9,801 nt of DNA from Bacteroidota bacterium (GCA_015222065.1 JADFUQ010000218.1:1-9801), one strand, 5' to 3'. Positions 1-6,246 are shown, counted from the first letter of the stretch. The notes: generated from the letters alone by a model not told the origin. Numbers and translations: made by a program.

Positions 1-1115
1 CCCAGACATGTTCCGACACTACGGGCGCTTCTTATCCAGGGATGATCAATAGGAACAATTTTTCTTATGCCAATCACTTTCTCAAGCGGTACAGCCTCTG
101 CATCATCTCCTTTAGCCGCTACCATTATACCGAACTGTTCATTCTGAATATATTCAACACATGCAGTTCCAAGTCTTGTGGCAAGAAGTCTGTCGGCAGG
201 CGATGGAGTACCACCCCTCTGCAGATGTCCAAGGATTGTAAGTCGTGACTCAAGACCTGTAATTTTTTCCAGGGTACGTGCAATATCAGTAGTTTTTCCT
301 GTATATTGCTTATCAAGTTCTTTCAGTTTTGCCTTTAGTTTCAAAATTTCTTTATTATCTTTTGTGCCATGTAGTTCTTTTTTTGTTTCCTCTATTTTTT
401 TTATTCCCTCTTGTGAAATAGCACCTTCAGCCACAGCTACAATACTGAAACTTTTGCCTCCACGACTTCTTTCAAGTATTGATTCAGCTACATTATCAAT
501 ATTGTAAGGTATCTCGGGAATAAGGATCACATCAGCACCACCTGACACCCCGGCACCGAGAGCCAGCCAGCCGGTCCTATGGCCCATTATTTCAACCACA
601 ATAATTCTGTGATGGCTATGAGCCGTACTGTGCAACCGGTCAATTGCATTAACAGCAATTCCAAGAGCTGTATCAAATCCGAAAGTAGTATCAGTATAGG
701 CAATATCATTATCAATTGTTTTTGGTAATGTAACAATATTAAGACCTTTTTCTACCAATTTAAAGGCATTCTTCTGGGTACCTCCACCACCAAGACAAAC
801 AAGAGCATCGAGATGATGATGATGGAAATTTTCAACAATAACATCTGTCATATCCATAAGTTTCCCTCCAATATTCATCTTGTGAGGTTTTTCACGGCTT
901 GTTCCCAATAAAGTGCCACCCAGGGTAATGATCCCTGATAATTTATTACTATCCAGTATTGTTGTCCTGTTTTCCATAAGTCCCCTGAAACCATCATGAA
1001 ATCCGATTACCTGCATATCGTAGTCTCCCAATGCAGCTTTTCCTATTCCGCGGATAGCAGCGTTTAAACCAGGTGAATCACCGCCGGAAGTTAAAATCCC
1101 GATGTATTTAGCCAT
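1..1115 (-). CDS. pfkA: 6-phosphofructokinase (partial, C-terminus beyond window)
   Basis: The product belongs to the phosphofructokinase family A and should phosphorylate fructose 6-phosphate to fructose 1,6-bisphosphate in cytosolic glycolysis. The ATG at 1113-1115 opens 371 codons that run off the left edge; the last visible residues (VGTCLG) resemble the end of the catalytic core, so only a C-terminal piece is missing. Visible motifs are GGDSPG at residues 11-16, GGT-x-LGTSR with R74 matching E. coli Arg72, GGGGT at 109-113, PKTIDND at 131-137 with D135 as the likely catalytic base, MGHRTGW from 177, and GHLQRGG from 296. The residue matching E. coli Gly104 is glycine (G112), which in this family usually indicates ATP use, while Lys132 in PKTIDND is typical of the PPi-type and actinobacterial-like group. 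The Mg-ATP ligand Asp103 is replaced by G111 and Arg171 by H179. A charged helical insertion spans about 234-275. No clear Shine-Dalgarno or -7 element precedes the start. Family assignment is secure; the phosphoryl donor is inferred. Confidence 0.95.
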   Translation of the reverse strand, partial: MAKYIGILTSGGDSPGLNAAIRGIGKAALGDYDMQVIGFHDGFRGLMENRTTILDSNKLSGIITLGGTLLGTSREKPHKMNIGGKLMDMTDVIVENFHHHHLDALVCLGGGGTQKNAFKLVEKGLNIVTLPKTIDNDIAYTDTTFGFDTALGIAVNAIDRLHSTAHSHHRIIVVEIMGHRTGWLALGAGVSGGADVILIPEIPYNIDNVAESILERSRGGKSFSIVAVAEGAISQEGIKKIEETKKELHGTKDNKEILKLKAKLKELDKQYTGKTTDIARTLEKITGLESRLTILGHLQRGGTPSPADRLLATRLGTACVEYIQNEQFGIMVAAKGDDAEAVPLEKVIGIRKIVPIDHPWIRSARSVGTCL

Positions 1116-1139
1116 AGTGTATATTTGTAACTAATTAGA

Positions 1140-1286
1140 GTTTGTCCATAAAGTAAGTGAAAATTGATTTAAGAACAAGGAACACCGATTAACGATTTTC
1201 GAAGTATTTGAAAATCTGAAATCTAAAATCAGCGTTCCTTGTTCGATATTCAATTTAACTAAAACTTACTGACTCTATGGACAGAC
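1140..1286. repeat. imperfect long inverted repeat (MITE-like or REP-like)
   Basis: The outer arms are 1140-1158 and 1268-1286, reading GTTTGTCCATAAAGTAAGT against GTCTGTCCATAGAGTCAGT on the opposite strand (16 of 19 match). Inner arms are 1174-1190 (AACAAGGAACACCGATT) and 1227-1243 (15 of 17 match). A central perfect 7-bp pair, GATTTTC at 1194-1200 and GAAAATC at 1210-1216, closes the structure. No ORF or transposase lies inside. It sits between the CYTH stop and the pfk start, so any transcript across it would fold strongly. There is no T-tract, so it does not look like a plain intrinsic terminator. A dispersed non-autonomous element is the likeliest reading, inferred from form alone. Confidence 0.75.
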
Positions 1287-1339
1287 ACTAACTAATGTAT
1301 TTTAATTTAACACATAATTCTTCTTTATTTTCCTTCTTC

Positions 1340-1361
1340 CCTCAGCCTTAGCCTCAGCCTT
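1340..1361. repeat. 12-bp tandem repeat in a pyrimidine-rich tract
   Basis: The unit CCTCAGCCTTAG occurs about 1.8 times within a pyrimidine-rich stretch (about 1322-1375) directly after the stop of the CYTH gene. On that gene's coding strand the tract is purine-rich. It has no T-tract hairpin and no coding potential that I can see. Confidence 0.6.
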
Positions 1362-1375
1362 CTATAACCTTTCTC

Positions 1376-1828
1376 TTAACAAGCCATATTCCTGTTCCTG
1401 TACTTCGGATTATGTGTGATCTCTTTTCCAAACCAGGGTGGAGGGTCATACTCAATGGCTTGCTTTTCATTAGGAAACTCAATTTCAGCCATCAACAGTC
1501 CGGCATATTTACCGGCGAATTCATCAATAAATATTTTCCTGGCTCCGTAATTAATTGAGTATCTTTGTTTTTCAATACGTTTGCCCTGTGTATGTGGCCA
1601 TAAACTATTAAAAGGAGCTTTTGTAATTTCTGTTTCAATTTCTTTTCGCTTTAATGATCCTTCCTCTTTAATAGTCAGATAGTACCTTTTTCCCATGGAC
1701 CTGATTCTAAGTTCCGGGCCATTCTCACACAGGATCAGGTATCCCTGGCTAATATTTACAGGTTTTGTCCTTGTAATATCACCGGGCAATCGTTCAATAA
1801 GGAATTTTCTTTCAATTTCCCAACCCAT
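1376..1828 (-). CDS. CYTH domain protein (triphosphate tunnel family)
   Basis: The product is a 150-residue, single-domain CYTH protein. This family forms a beta-barrel tunnel that binds triphosphates with a divalent metal; small bacterial members are often inorganic triphosphatases and a few are class IV adenylate cyclases. The signature EIERK is at residues 4-8. Further tunnel motifs follow in the expected order: ELRIR at 39-43, LTIK at 51-54, RKEIETEI at 61-68, KQRYSI at 87-92, IDEF at 101-104, AEIEF at 114-118, and a C-terminal GKEIT...YRN segment. The frame stays open to 1870, but the ATG at 1826-1828 places EIERK at the very N-terminus as usual, and it follows an A-rich leader with a trailing G; the 14 extra upstream residues do not look like part of the domain. 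The neighbouring genes give no hint of substrate. Family call is firm; the exact reaction is not determined by the sequence. Confidence 0.9.
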   Translation of the reverse strand: MGWEIERKFLIERLPGDITRTKPVNISQGYLILCENGPELRIRSMGKRYYLTIKEEGSLKRKEIETEITKAPFNSLWPHTQGKRIEKQRYSINYGARKIFIDEFAGKYAGLLMAEIEFPNEKQAIEYDPPPWFGKEITHNPKYRNRNMAC

Positions 1829-1962
1829 CTTTTTTTTATGTAAATTAATGATATATACTTTAAATTCCAAACAAAGTAGTATTAAAATCTAATAGAAACA
1901 GGTTTGGAATAATAAAAAAGTTTATTTTCTAATAAAAAAAGCAATTTAATAAGATTTAAAGC

Positions 1963-1970
1963 TATATTTG
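1963..1970 (+). promoter_or_regulatory. Bacteroidota-type -7 element for the cold-shock gene
   Basis: TATATTTG is a perfect match to the Bacteroidota -7 consensus TAnnTTTG. A convincing TTG at -33 is not visible upstream. Transcription would start near 1977 and give a leader of about 140 nt before the ATG at 2118, consistent with the long, temperature-responsive leaders known for csp genes. The same ten bases, TATATTTGCA, recur upstream of the permease gene. Confidence 0.5.
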
Positions 1971-2117
1971 CAAAAAAAATGAAATATATATTCTTGATAT
2001 AAAATATTCCTAATAACTTTTTTTAAGAACACTAAATCAGAACTATTAATGAAACAAAGCTAATTTCTATTAGCAAATTAATTTTCCATATTTTTAAATT
2101 TATTGAATAATAACAAA

Positions 2118-2309
2118 ATGAAAACAGGTAAAGTAAAATTTTTTGATGAAACCAAAGGTTTTGGATTTATTATTGATGAAGAAACAGGAACTGACTATTT
2201 TGTACATGTTTCCGGCTTAATTGACAAGATCACTGAAGATGATAAAGTAACTTTTGAACTAACTGAAGGTAAAAAAGGATTAAATGCAGTTAACGTTAAG
2301 TTAGCCTAA
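2118..2309 (+). CDS. cold-shock protein, CspA family
   Basis: The product is a 63-residue single cold-shock domain (OB-fold) protein that binds single-stranded RNA and DNA and would act as an RNA chaperone in the cytosol. It begins MKTGKVKFFDETKGFGFI, with RNP1 in KGFGFI and RNP2 in DYFVHVSGL, and ends at a typical family length. The ATG at 2118 is chosen because it puts KTGKVKFF at the usual N-terminus; an in-frame TTG at 2103 would add only NNNK-type residues. The gene is monocistronic: it has a likely promoter at 1963-1970, a roughly 140-nt AT-rich leader and an intrinsic terminator 30 bases after the stop. The long leader suggests post-transcriptional control, but it could equally be a constitutive paralogue, since not all Csp proteins are cold-induced. 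Confidence 0.95.
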   Translation: MKTGKVKFFDETKGFGFIIDEETGTDYFVHVSGLIDKITEDDKVTFELTEGKKGLNAVNVKLA

Positions 2310-2338
2310 ATATTTAATTAAACTATTTTGCATCAAAG

Positions 2339-2367
2339 CCCGGCAAATTATTGCCGGGTTTTTTTTT
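2339..2367 (+). terminator. intrinsic terminator after the cold-shock gene
   Basis: The stem CCCGGCAA (2339-2346) pairs perfectly with TTGCCGGG (2351-2358) around the four-base loop ATTA, and is followed by nine T residues (2359-2367). It lies 30 bases beyond the csp stop codon and is the clearest terminator in the window. Confidence 0.93.
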
Positions 2368-2687
2368 GAATATTTTGTCACAATATCTCTTCTCCATCTC
2401 CAGGTAACACCGTTATTTCTTCACCTCATACTTTTCCTTTCGAATTGCCTGGAATTAATTTGATGATTTTAAAATAATTCATTAATTTTATAGATTGATA
2501 AACAATGGCATCAGGAAAGTATAACTGTTAAAATTGTCTTTCCATAGCTTCCTGGATCTCCTGATGTTTCATATACTTGCTTTTGCTATCATTACTAAGG
2601 CGCAGAGTTTTTTCGGTTCCGGTCATGTCTTTATTTTCTTATTACTATATAAATTATAAATAATTAAATAAACTAAAACAGGTAGTC
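2368..2687. other. AT-rich spacer between csp terminator and ompA-family gene
   Basis: This 320-base spacer holds no recognisable RNA gene. It carries an 8-bp inverted repeat (CATCAGGA at 2509-2516 with TCCTGATG at 2559-2566), a weak one-mismatch -7-like element TATACTTG at 2572-2579 that could serve the downstream gene, and a short minus-strand ORF described separately. The last 50 bases are almost pure A/T, as is common just before Bacteroidota start codons. Confidence 0.6.
2528..2626 (-). CDS. possible 32-residue small protein, unknown
   Basis: An ATG at 2624-2626 opens 32 codons ending in TAA at 2528-2530. The peptide begins MTGTEKTLRLSNDSK and continues with a charged, amphipathic-looking helix (KYMKHQEIQEAMERQF). 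It is soluble, without a signal peptide or membrane segment. The leader before the ATG is A-rich (AATAAGAAAATAAAGA), as for real genes in this window. I recognise no family. It may be a real small protein, a remnant of a longer gene, or chance; its short length makes chance a serious option. Confidence 0.25.
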   Translation of the reverse strand: MTGTEKTLRLSNDSKSKYMKHQEIQEAMERQF

Positions 2688-3971
2688 ATGAAAACTTTAA
2701 TTTATTTATTTTCAATGATGTTTTTCCTGTCTTTACCTTTTAGTGCAAATGCTCAATGGAATATTAAAGAGAAAGCTAAAAAGAAATTAGAAGAAAAATT
2801 GAGTGAAAGTAAGCAGAAAGAAAAGGAAGAACAGGAAACTGAAGTAACAAAACAGGATATTTCAAATGAAAATGCTTCAGATAAAAAAATATCCGGTACT
2901 GCTGAACAGCCACAAACACATGAGGAACAACTTAAAGCCTGGTCGAATTATAATTTTGTCCCGGGTGATAAGGTTATTTTTGAAGATGATCTTTTGTGGG
3001 AGGAAAACGGTGAATTTCCTTCAAAATGGGATTTGATGCGAGGAATTGCTGAAAATGCAATGATTGGAAATGAAAAGGTGATAAAATTTTCTATTGATGA
3101 AGATATTATTTTCCCGTTAATGGAAACAGAGGAGGATTATCTTCCTGAAAAATTCACCATAGAATTCGACGCTTATTTTAATCGTGAAATAGATGAGAAC
3201 GGGAATCCAACAGAAGACTGGGAAACGAAATATTATGTATGGCTCTGGAATATTAAAAATGTAGATGGAGATTATTTCGCCGCATGGGCTGCGGCCGATA
3301 GAGTCGATAATGATTTACAAAGAATTACTTTAGAATATAATAAAGTCTCTATGTTTGATAGATATAAAGGTCAAATACCCTGGGATCCATCAGAAGAAAA
3401 ACTATCATCAAAATGGCGCCATGTTGCCATTGAATTTAATATAAGGTCTTTAAAGGTATATTTAGACCAGCACAGATTATTAAATATTCCAAATATTAAA
3501 TGCAATCCATCAGCCTTTTTCCTTGGTAATGAGTCTGATGACGCAGCGTGGATACCAGGCGCCCCTGATGTTCTGATTAAAAACATCCGTATAGCTGAAG
3601 GTGGGAAAAAATATTATGAGCGTTTTATGACTGATGGAAAGATTGTAACTACAGGTATTAAATTTGCTTCAGGAAAATCTGATGTTAAACCTGAATCAAT
3701 GGGTGTGATCAATAAGATTGTGCAATTGATGAATCAACATCCGGAGATCAATTTTAGTATAGAAGGTCATACTGACAGTGATGGGGATGACGCTTCAAAC
3801 CAGGTGCTTTCAGAAAAAAGGGCAGAGGCAATTAAAGCAGAATTTGTAAGGTTGGGTATTTCAGATAACAGGCTAAAGACCAATGGCTGGGGTGAAAGTA
3901 AACCCGTTGATGAAAATTCCACACCGGAAGGCAAAGCAAATAACAGAAGGGTTGAATTTGTTAAGTTTTAG
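2688..3971 (+). CDS. secreted OmpA-family protein with lectin-like domain
   Basis: The product has 427 residues. A signal peptide at 1-22 ends in SANA before QWN, so the protein is exported. Residues 24-60 form a very K/E-rich amphipathic coil, followed by a polar linker to about 85. Residues 88-305 look like a concanavalin/LamG-type beta-sandwich, with alternating hydrophobic strands and segments such as FTIEFDAYFN (156-165), WRHVAIEFN (243-251) and KVYLDQHRL (256-264). A complete OmpA C-terminal domain fills about 317-427, with the peptidoglycan-contact residues D363 (in GHTD) and R378 (in LSEKRA), then GWGESKP and NNRRVEF. It should anchor non-covalently to peptidoglycan in the periplasm and present the sandwich domain to an unknown ligand. 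There is no N-terminal beta-barrel, so it is not a porin. The ATG at 2688 directly precedes the signal peptide. It appears to be transcribed alone. The OmpA call is firm; the role of the middle domain is inferred. Confidence 0.93.
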   Translation: MKTLIYLFSMMFFLSLPFSANAQWNIKEKAKKKLEEKLSESKQKEKEEQETEVTKQDISNENASDKKISGTAEQPQTHEEQLKAWSNYNFVPGDKVIFEDDLLWEENGEFPSKWDLMRGIAENAMIGNEKVIKFSIDEDIIFPLMETEEDYLPEKFTIEFDAYFNREIDENGNPTEDWETKYYVWLWNIKNVDGDYFAAWAAADRVDNDLQRITLEYNKVSMFDRYKGQIPWDPSEEKLSSKWRHVAIEFNIRSLKVYLDQHRLLNIPNIKCNPSAFFLGNESDDAAWIPGAPDVLIKNIRIAEGGKKYYERFMTDGKIVTTGIKFASGKSDVKPESMGVINKIVQLMNQHPEINFSIEGHTDSDGDDASNQVLSEKRAEAIKAEFVRLGISDNRLKTNGWGESKPVDENSTPEGKANNRRVEFVKF

Positions 3972-4016
3972 TTATTTTACTCGTAGTATTTGTGAGTAAT
4001 ACTGATTTCTGGCTTG

Positions 4017-4054
4017 CCACGTGAAATGCGACGAAGGAGCATATTTCACTGTGG
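4017..4054. repeat. REP-like intergenic hairpin
   Basis: CCAC-GTGAAAT (4017-4027) pairs with ATTTCAC-T-GTGG (4043-4054), an 11-bp stem with a single bulged base and a 15-nt loop. It lies about 45 bases after the OmpA-family stop, in the convergent spacer with the histidine kinase. There is no T-tract. It may stabilise or end transcripts, or be a member of a dispersed repeat family; copy number cannot be seen here. Confidence 0.55.
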
Positions 4055-4100
4055 TTACTGGGTGCTGGTTTCTGGTAACTAGTTATTTGTTATTGGTTTG

Positions 4101-4250
4101 TCAAACTTCAACTCTCTTTTCTTCCTTACTCACCCATACTGACGCTTACTACGGTCGGTCAGCACAGACTCAACTTACTTAACTACTCAACTCTTCTTCA
4201 ACCTCAATACTCAACTTCTTTCTACCTACTATTTACTTTTTACTTCTTAC
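4101..4250. repeat. pyrimidine-rich low-complexity block
   Basis: This block, immediately after the histidine kinase stop, is built from short degenerate motifs such as ACTCAACT, CTTACTT and TTACTTCTTACTT. It is pyrimidine-rich on the plus strand and so purine-rich on the kinase coding strand. No coding potential is evident. CCTTACTCAC at 4124-4133 recurs inverted at 6067-6076 on the other side of the kinase. Confidence 0.5.
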
Positions 4251-5783
4251 TTATTCACCCTTCGGCAGATTGACAATAAACCTGCTGCCCTTACCAATCT
4301 CGCTTTCAACACGGATATCCCCGTTATTTAATGCAATAAATTCCTTACATAGTATTAATCCCAGTCCGGTACCTTTTTCATTGGCAGTACCCGTGGTGGA
4401 AAAATCTGCATCAATACGGAAAATCTTGTCAATATCTTTCTTTTTAATCCCCACGCCTGTATCGGCTATAGTGATTTCAACAGACTTACCAGCATCCTGA
4501 GCACCTATTTTAATACTTCCCTTTTCATAAGTGAATTTAATTGCATTTGAAAGCAGATTTCTTATCACAGTAGTTATCATATTTATATCGGTAAAAACCT
4601 GTAGCTGTTCAGGGATGTCAACCGAAACAGAAATATTCTTCTTCTTCGCAGTATCATTTAGCAGATCAATTGTACTAATAACAATATCATAAATCCCTGT
4701 TTTGGCAGGTTCGAATTTAATCCTGCCTGTTTGTGTTCCTGACCATTCAAGCAGGTTATTCAAAAGATTATAAGTTTCCTGGCTGGTTTTATAAATATTT
4801 TTAGCTATTTCTTTGATTTCCGCTTTGCTAAAAGCCTCAGTCTCATTATATAGCATTTCAGAGAAGCCAATAATTGAATTGAAAGGACTCCGAAGATCAT
4901 GCCCTAATAATGAAAAGAACTTGTTTTTAGTTGTATTTAGTTCCTGTAAGTGTTCTCTGCTTTCCTTCAACGCGTTTTCTGCTTCTTTTTGTGCGGTAAT
5001 ATCCCGTATTGATCCCTGGAAAGCAATTACTTCACCTTTATTGTCTTTTATTGGTACAGATGTAATAAGTACATTAATAACAGTACCATCTTTCTTTCGC
5101 AGATTTACAGCAAAATTTTTTGCAAATCCCTGATTTTCAATTTGCAGGGCATGTTCTTTTCTGTCCGCCGGATTTTCATATAAATCGGGGGTTTTTACCT
5201 TTTTTAACTCTTCCTTGTTTTCATAACCAAAAAATTCCGGAGCACTGTCACTCATATCAAGCCATTCTCCTTCTTTCGAAGTAATATAGATGCAGTCTTT
5301 TGAAGTACTGAAGAAATTACGATATTTTTCTTCGCTCTCCTGCAGTTTGTTTGTCCTTTCTTCTACTATTTTTTCAAGATGATCGCGATACTCTTGCAGC
5401 TCTTTTTCTGTCTTTTTGGTTTCGGTTATATCTCTTACTGTTGCCGTTAATAATTCCTTACCTTCCAATTTTACCCTGGTCAACAAAACAGTTGCAGGAA
5501 ACTCATCACCATTAATTCTTTTATGTGTCCATTCTAAGAAATGCGAACCATTTTTCATTGCTTTTCCTATCACTTTTTCGGCTTTTTCAGAAGAAAGCTG
5601 TCCATCAGGTTGATATTCCGGTGATAGATCACCGGGGGTTTTAGAAGAAAATTCTTTTTCATTCTTTGCCCCGAACATTTCGAGTGTAGCTTTGTTTCCT
5701 ACGGTAAATAACCAGTCAGGTGGAGCAAGCAACATTATTGCATCTCTCGAAGATTCAAACAGGATTCTGTATTTTTTTCCCAT
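4251..5783 (-). CDS. PAS-PAS sensor histidine kinase, cytosolic
   Basis: From the ATG at 5781-5783 the product has 510 residues. Order of domains: PAS at about 4-121 (starting YRILFESSRDAIML), a coiled linker to 151, a second PAS at about 151-264 ending in GSIRDIT, another coil, a HisKA dimerisation domain at about 286-351 with the H-box GHDLRSPF and phosphoacceptor H295, and an HATPase domain at about 396-508. The N-box IRNLLSNAIKF (N413), the G1 box DTGVGI (D441) and the G2 box GTGLGL (471-476) are intact, so it should autophosphorylate. There are no membrane segments or receiver domain, so the signal is probably cytosolic, perhaps a small ligand or redox cue sensed by PAS. A GTG at 5840 in the same frame would add 19 residues; the ATG is preferred because it directly precedes the PAS start. 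No response regulator is encoded nearby, making this an orphan kinase. Function is firm, ligand unknown. Confidence 0.93.
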   Translation of the reverse strand: MGKKYRILFESSRDAIMLLAPPDWLFTVGNKATLEMFGAKNEKEFSSKTPGDLSPEYQPDGQLSSEKAEKVIGKAMKNGSHFLEWTHKRINGDEFPATVLLTRVKLEGKELLTATVRDITETKKTEKELQEYRDHLEKIVEERTNKLQESEEKYRNFFSTSKDCIYITSKEGEWLDMSDSAPEFFGYENKEELKKVKTPDLYENPADRKEHALQIENQGFAKNFAVNLRKKDGTVINVLITSVPIKDNKGEVIAFQGSIRDITAQKEAENALKESREHLQELNTTKNKFFSLLGHDLRSPFNSIIGFSEMLYNETEAFSKAEIKEIAKNIYKTSQETYNLLNNLLEWSGTQTGRIKFEPAKTGIYDIVISTIDLLNDTAKKKNISVSVDIPEQLQVFTDINMITTVIRNLLSNAIKFTYEKGSIKIGAQDAGKSVEITIADTGVGIKKKDIDKIFRIDADFSTTGTANEKGTGLGLILCKEFIALNNGDIRVESEIGKGSRFIVNLPKGE

Positions 5784-5842
5784 AACTAAAGTGGAAATAT
5801 TTTGGAAATTACTTAAGAAGTGTTTTTGAATGAGCGACACTG

Positions 5843-5850
5843 CTAAAGTA
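5843..5850 (-). promoter_or_regulatory. weak candidate -7 element for the histidine kinase
   Basis: On the minus strand this reads TACTTTAG, one mismatch from TAnnTTTG. If used, transcription would begin near 5836, inside or after the alternative GTG start at 5840, which supports the ATG at 5783. No -33 TTG is visible at the right distance, so this is tentative. Confidence 0.2.
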
Positions 5851-5884
5851 ATAATAATATTGATTAAATAAAAGATGGAAGTCT

Positions 5885-5910
5885 GAAGCTGGAAGCTGGA
5901 AGCTGGAAGG
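5885..5910. repeat. 7-bp tandem repeat, 3.7 copies
   Basis: GAAGCTG is repeated exactly three times and followed by GAAGG. It lies at the left end of the purine-rich block upstream of the kinase. A repeat of this size can change copy number by slippage, but no effect on either flanking gene can be read from the sequence. Confidence 0.85.
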
Positions 5911-5982
5911 AGAGTAAGGTAAGTGGGTAAGTATGAAGATGAGAAGAGGAGAAAGGGGCGACGAAGAGAGGAGGAAATGTGG

Positions 5983-6024
5983 CGTAACTTTTAACCCGTA
6001 ACACGAAACACGTAACACTTTTGA
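5983..6024. repeat. 14-bp spaced direct repeat, 3 copies
   Basis: CGTAAC recurs at 5983, 5997 and 6011 with exact 14-bp spacing, and the intervening bases are partly similar (CGTAACTTTTAACC, CGTAACACGAAACA, CGTAACACTTTTGA). The spacing could be a degenerate tandem repeat or an array of binding sites; a tandem repeat is more likely given the low-complexity setting. Confidence 0.6.
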
Positions 6025-6194
6025 AGAATGTAAAATGTAGAATATAAAATGAAGAAGTAAGAAGATGTGAGTAAGGCAAGTAGTGTACGTTACTGAACAC
6101 AGGAATGTACGCTAATATAACAGTTATTGGATTAGTATGAATACCGTATATTTATGCAATAAACTGAATATTAAAAATATAACAATTTTAGCAT

Positions 6195-6202
6195 TATATT
6201 TG
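6195..6202 (+). promoter_or_regulatory. Bacteroidota-type -7 element for the permease gene
   Basis: TATATTTG matches TAnnTTTG perfectly. The start of transcription would be near 6209, giving a leader of about 38 nt before the ATG at 6247. A -33 TTG is not evident; the expected region is plain A/T. TATATTTGCA is identical to the element upstream of the cold-shock gene. Confidence 0.55.
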
Positions 6203-6246
6203 CATTTAATAATTTAAGTAGATATAATGGTAAACAGGTTTTCGGT

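Larger units (their letters stand above)
5841..6246. other. divergent spacer with purine-rich, repeat-bearing block
   Basis: This 406-base region separates the divergent kinase and permease genes. From about 5875 to 6080 the plus strand is strongly purine-rich (runs such as GAAGATGAGAAGAGGAGAAA) and carries a 7-bp and a 14-bp tandem repeat listed separately. Minus-strand reading frames of 69 and 78 codons cross it, but they encode Ser/Leu/Pro/Phe-rich low-complexity sequence and are best explained by base skew. The rest, 6080-6246, is AT-rich and contains the permease promoter. I see no RNA gene. Confidence 0.6.

Noticed and set aside
42..507. Plus-strand ORFs of 68 and 109 codons
   Set aside because: They lie antisense to phosphofructokinase, whose motifs are clear in the minus frame; the plus-strand products are Ser/Phe-rich without any domain.
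3371..3586. Minus-strand ORF of 71 codons inside the OmpA-family gene
   Set aside because: It is antisense to the lectin-like domain and has no domain features of its own.
3972..4010. Terminator after the OmpA-family gene (TTACTC/GAGTAA and AGTATT/AATACT pairs)
   Set aside because: The stems are only 6 bp, AT-rich and mutually exclusive, and no T-tract follows.
5784..5840. GTG start for the histidine kinase, adding 19 residues
   Set aside because: The ATG at 5783 directly precedes the PAS domain, and the only promoter-like element would start transcription at about the GTG. It is not fully excluded.
5885..6024. CRISPR array
   Set aside because: The repeat units are only 7 and 14 bp, with no unique spacers of constant length and no cas genes nearby.
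5809..6100. Minus-strand ORFs of 69 and 78 codons upstream of the kinase
   Set aside because: They read through the pyrimidine-rich strand of a low-complexity block and give repetitive Ser/Leu/Pro/Phe sequence, with no leader or family resemblance.
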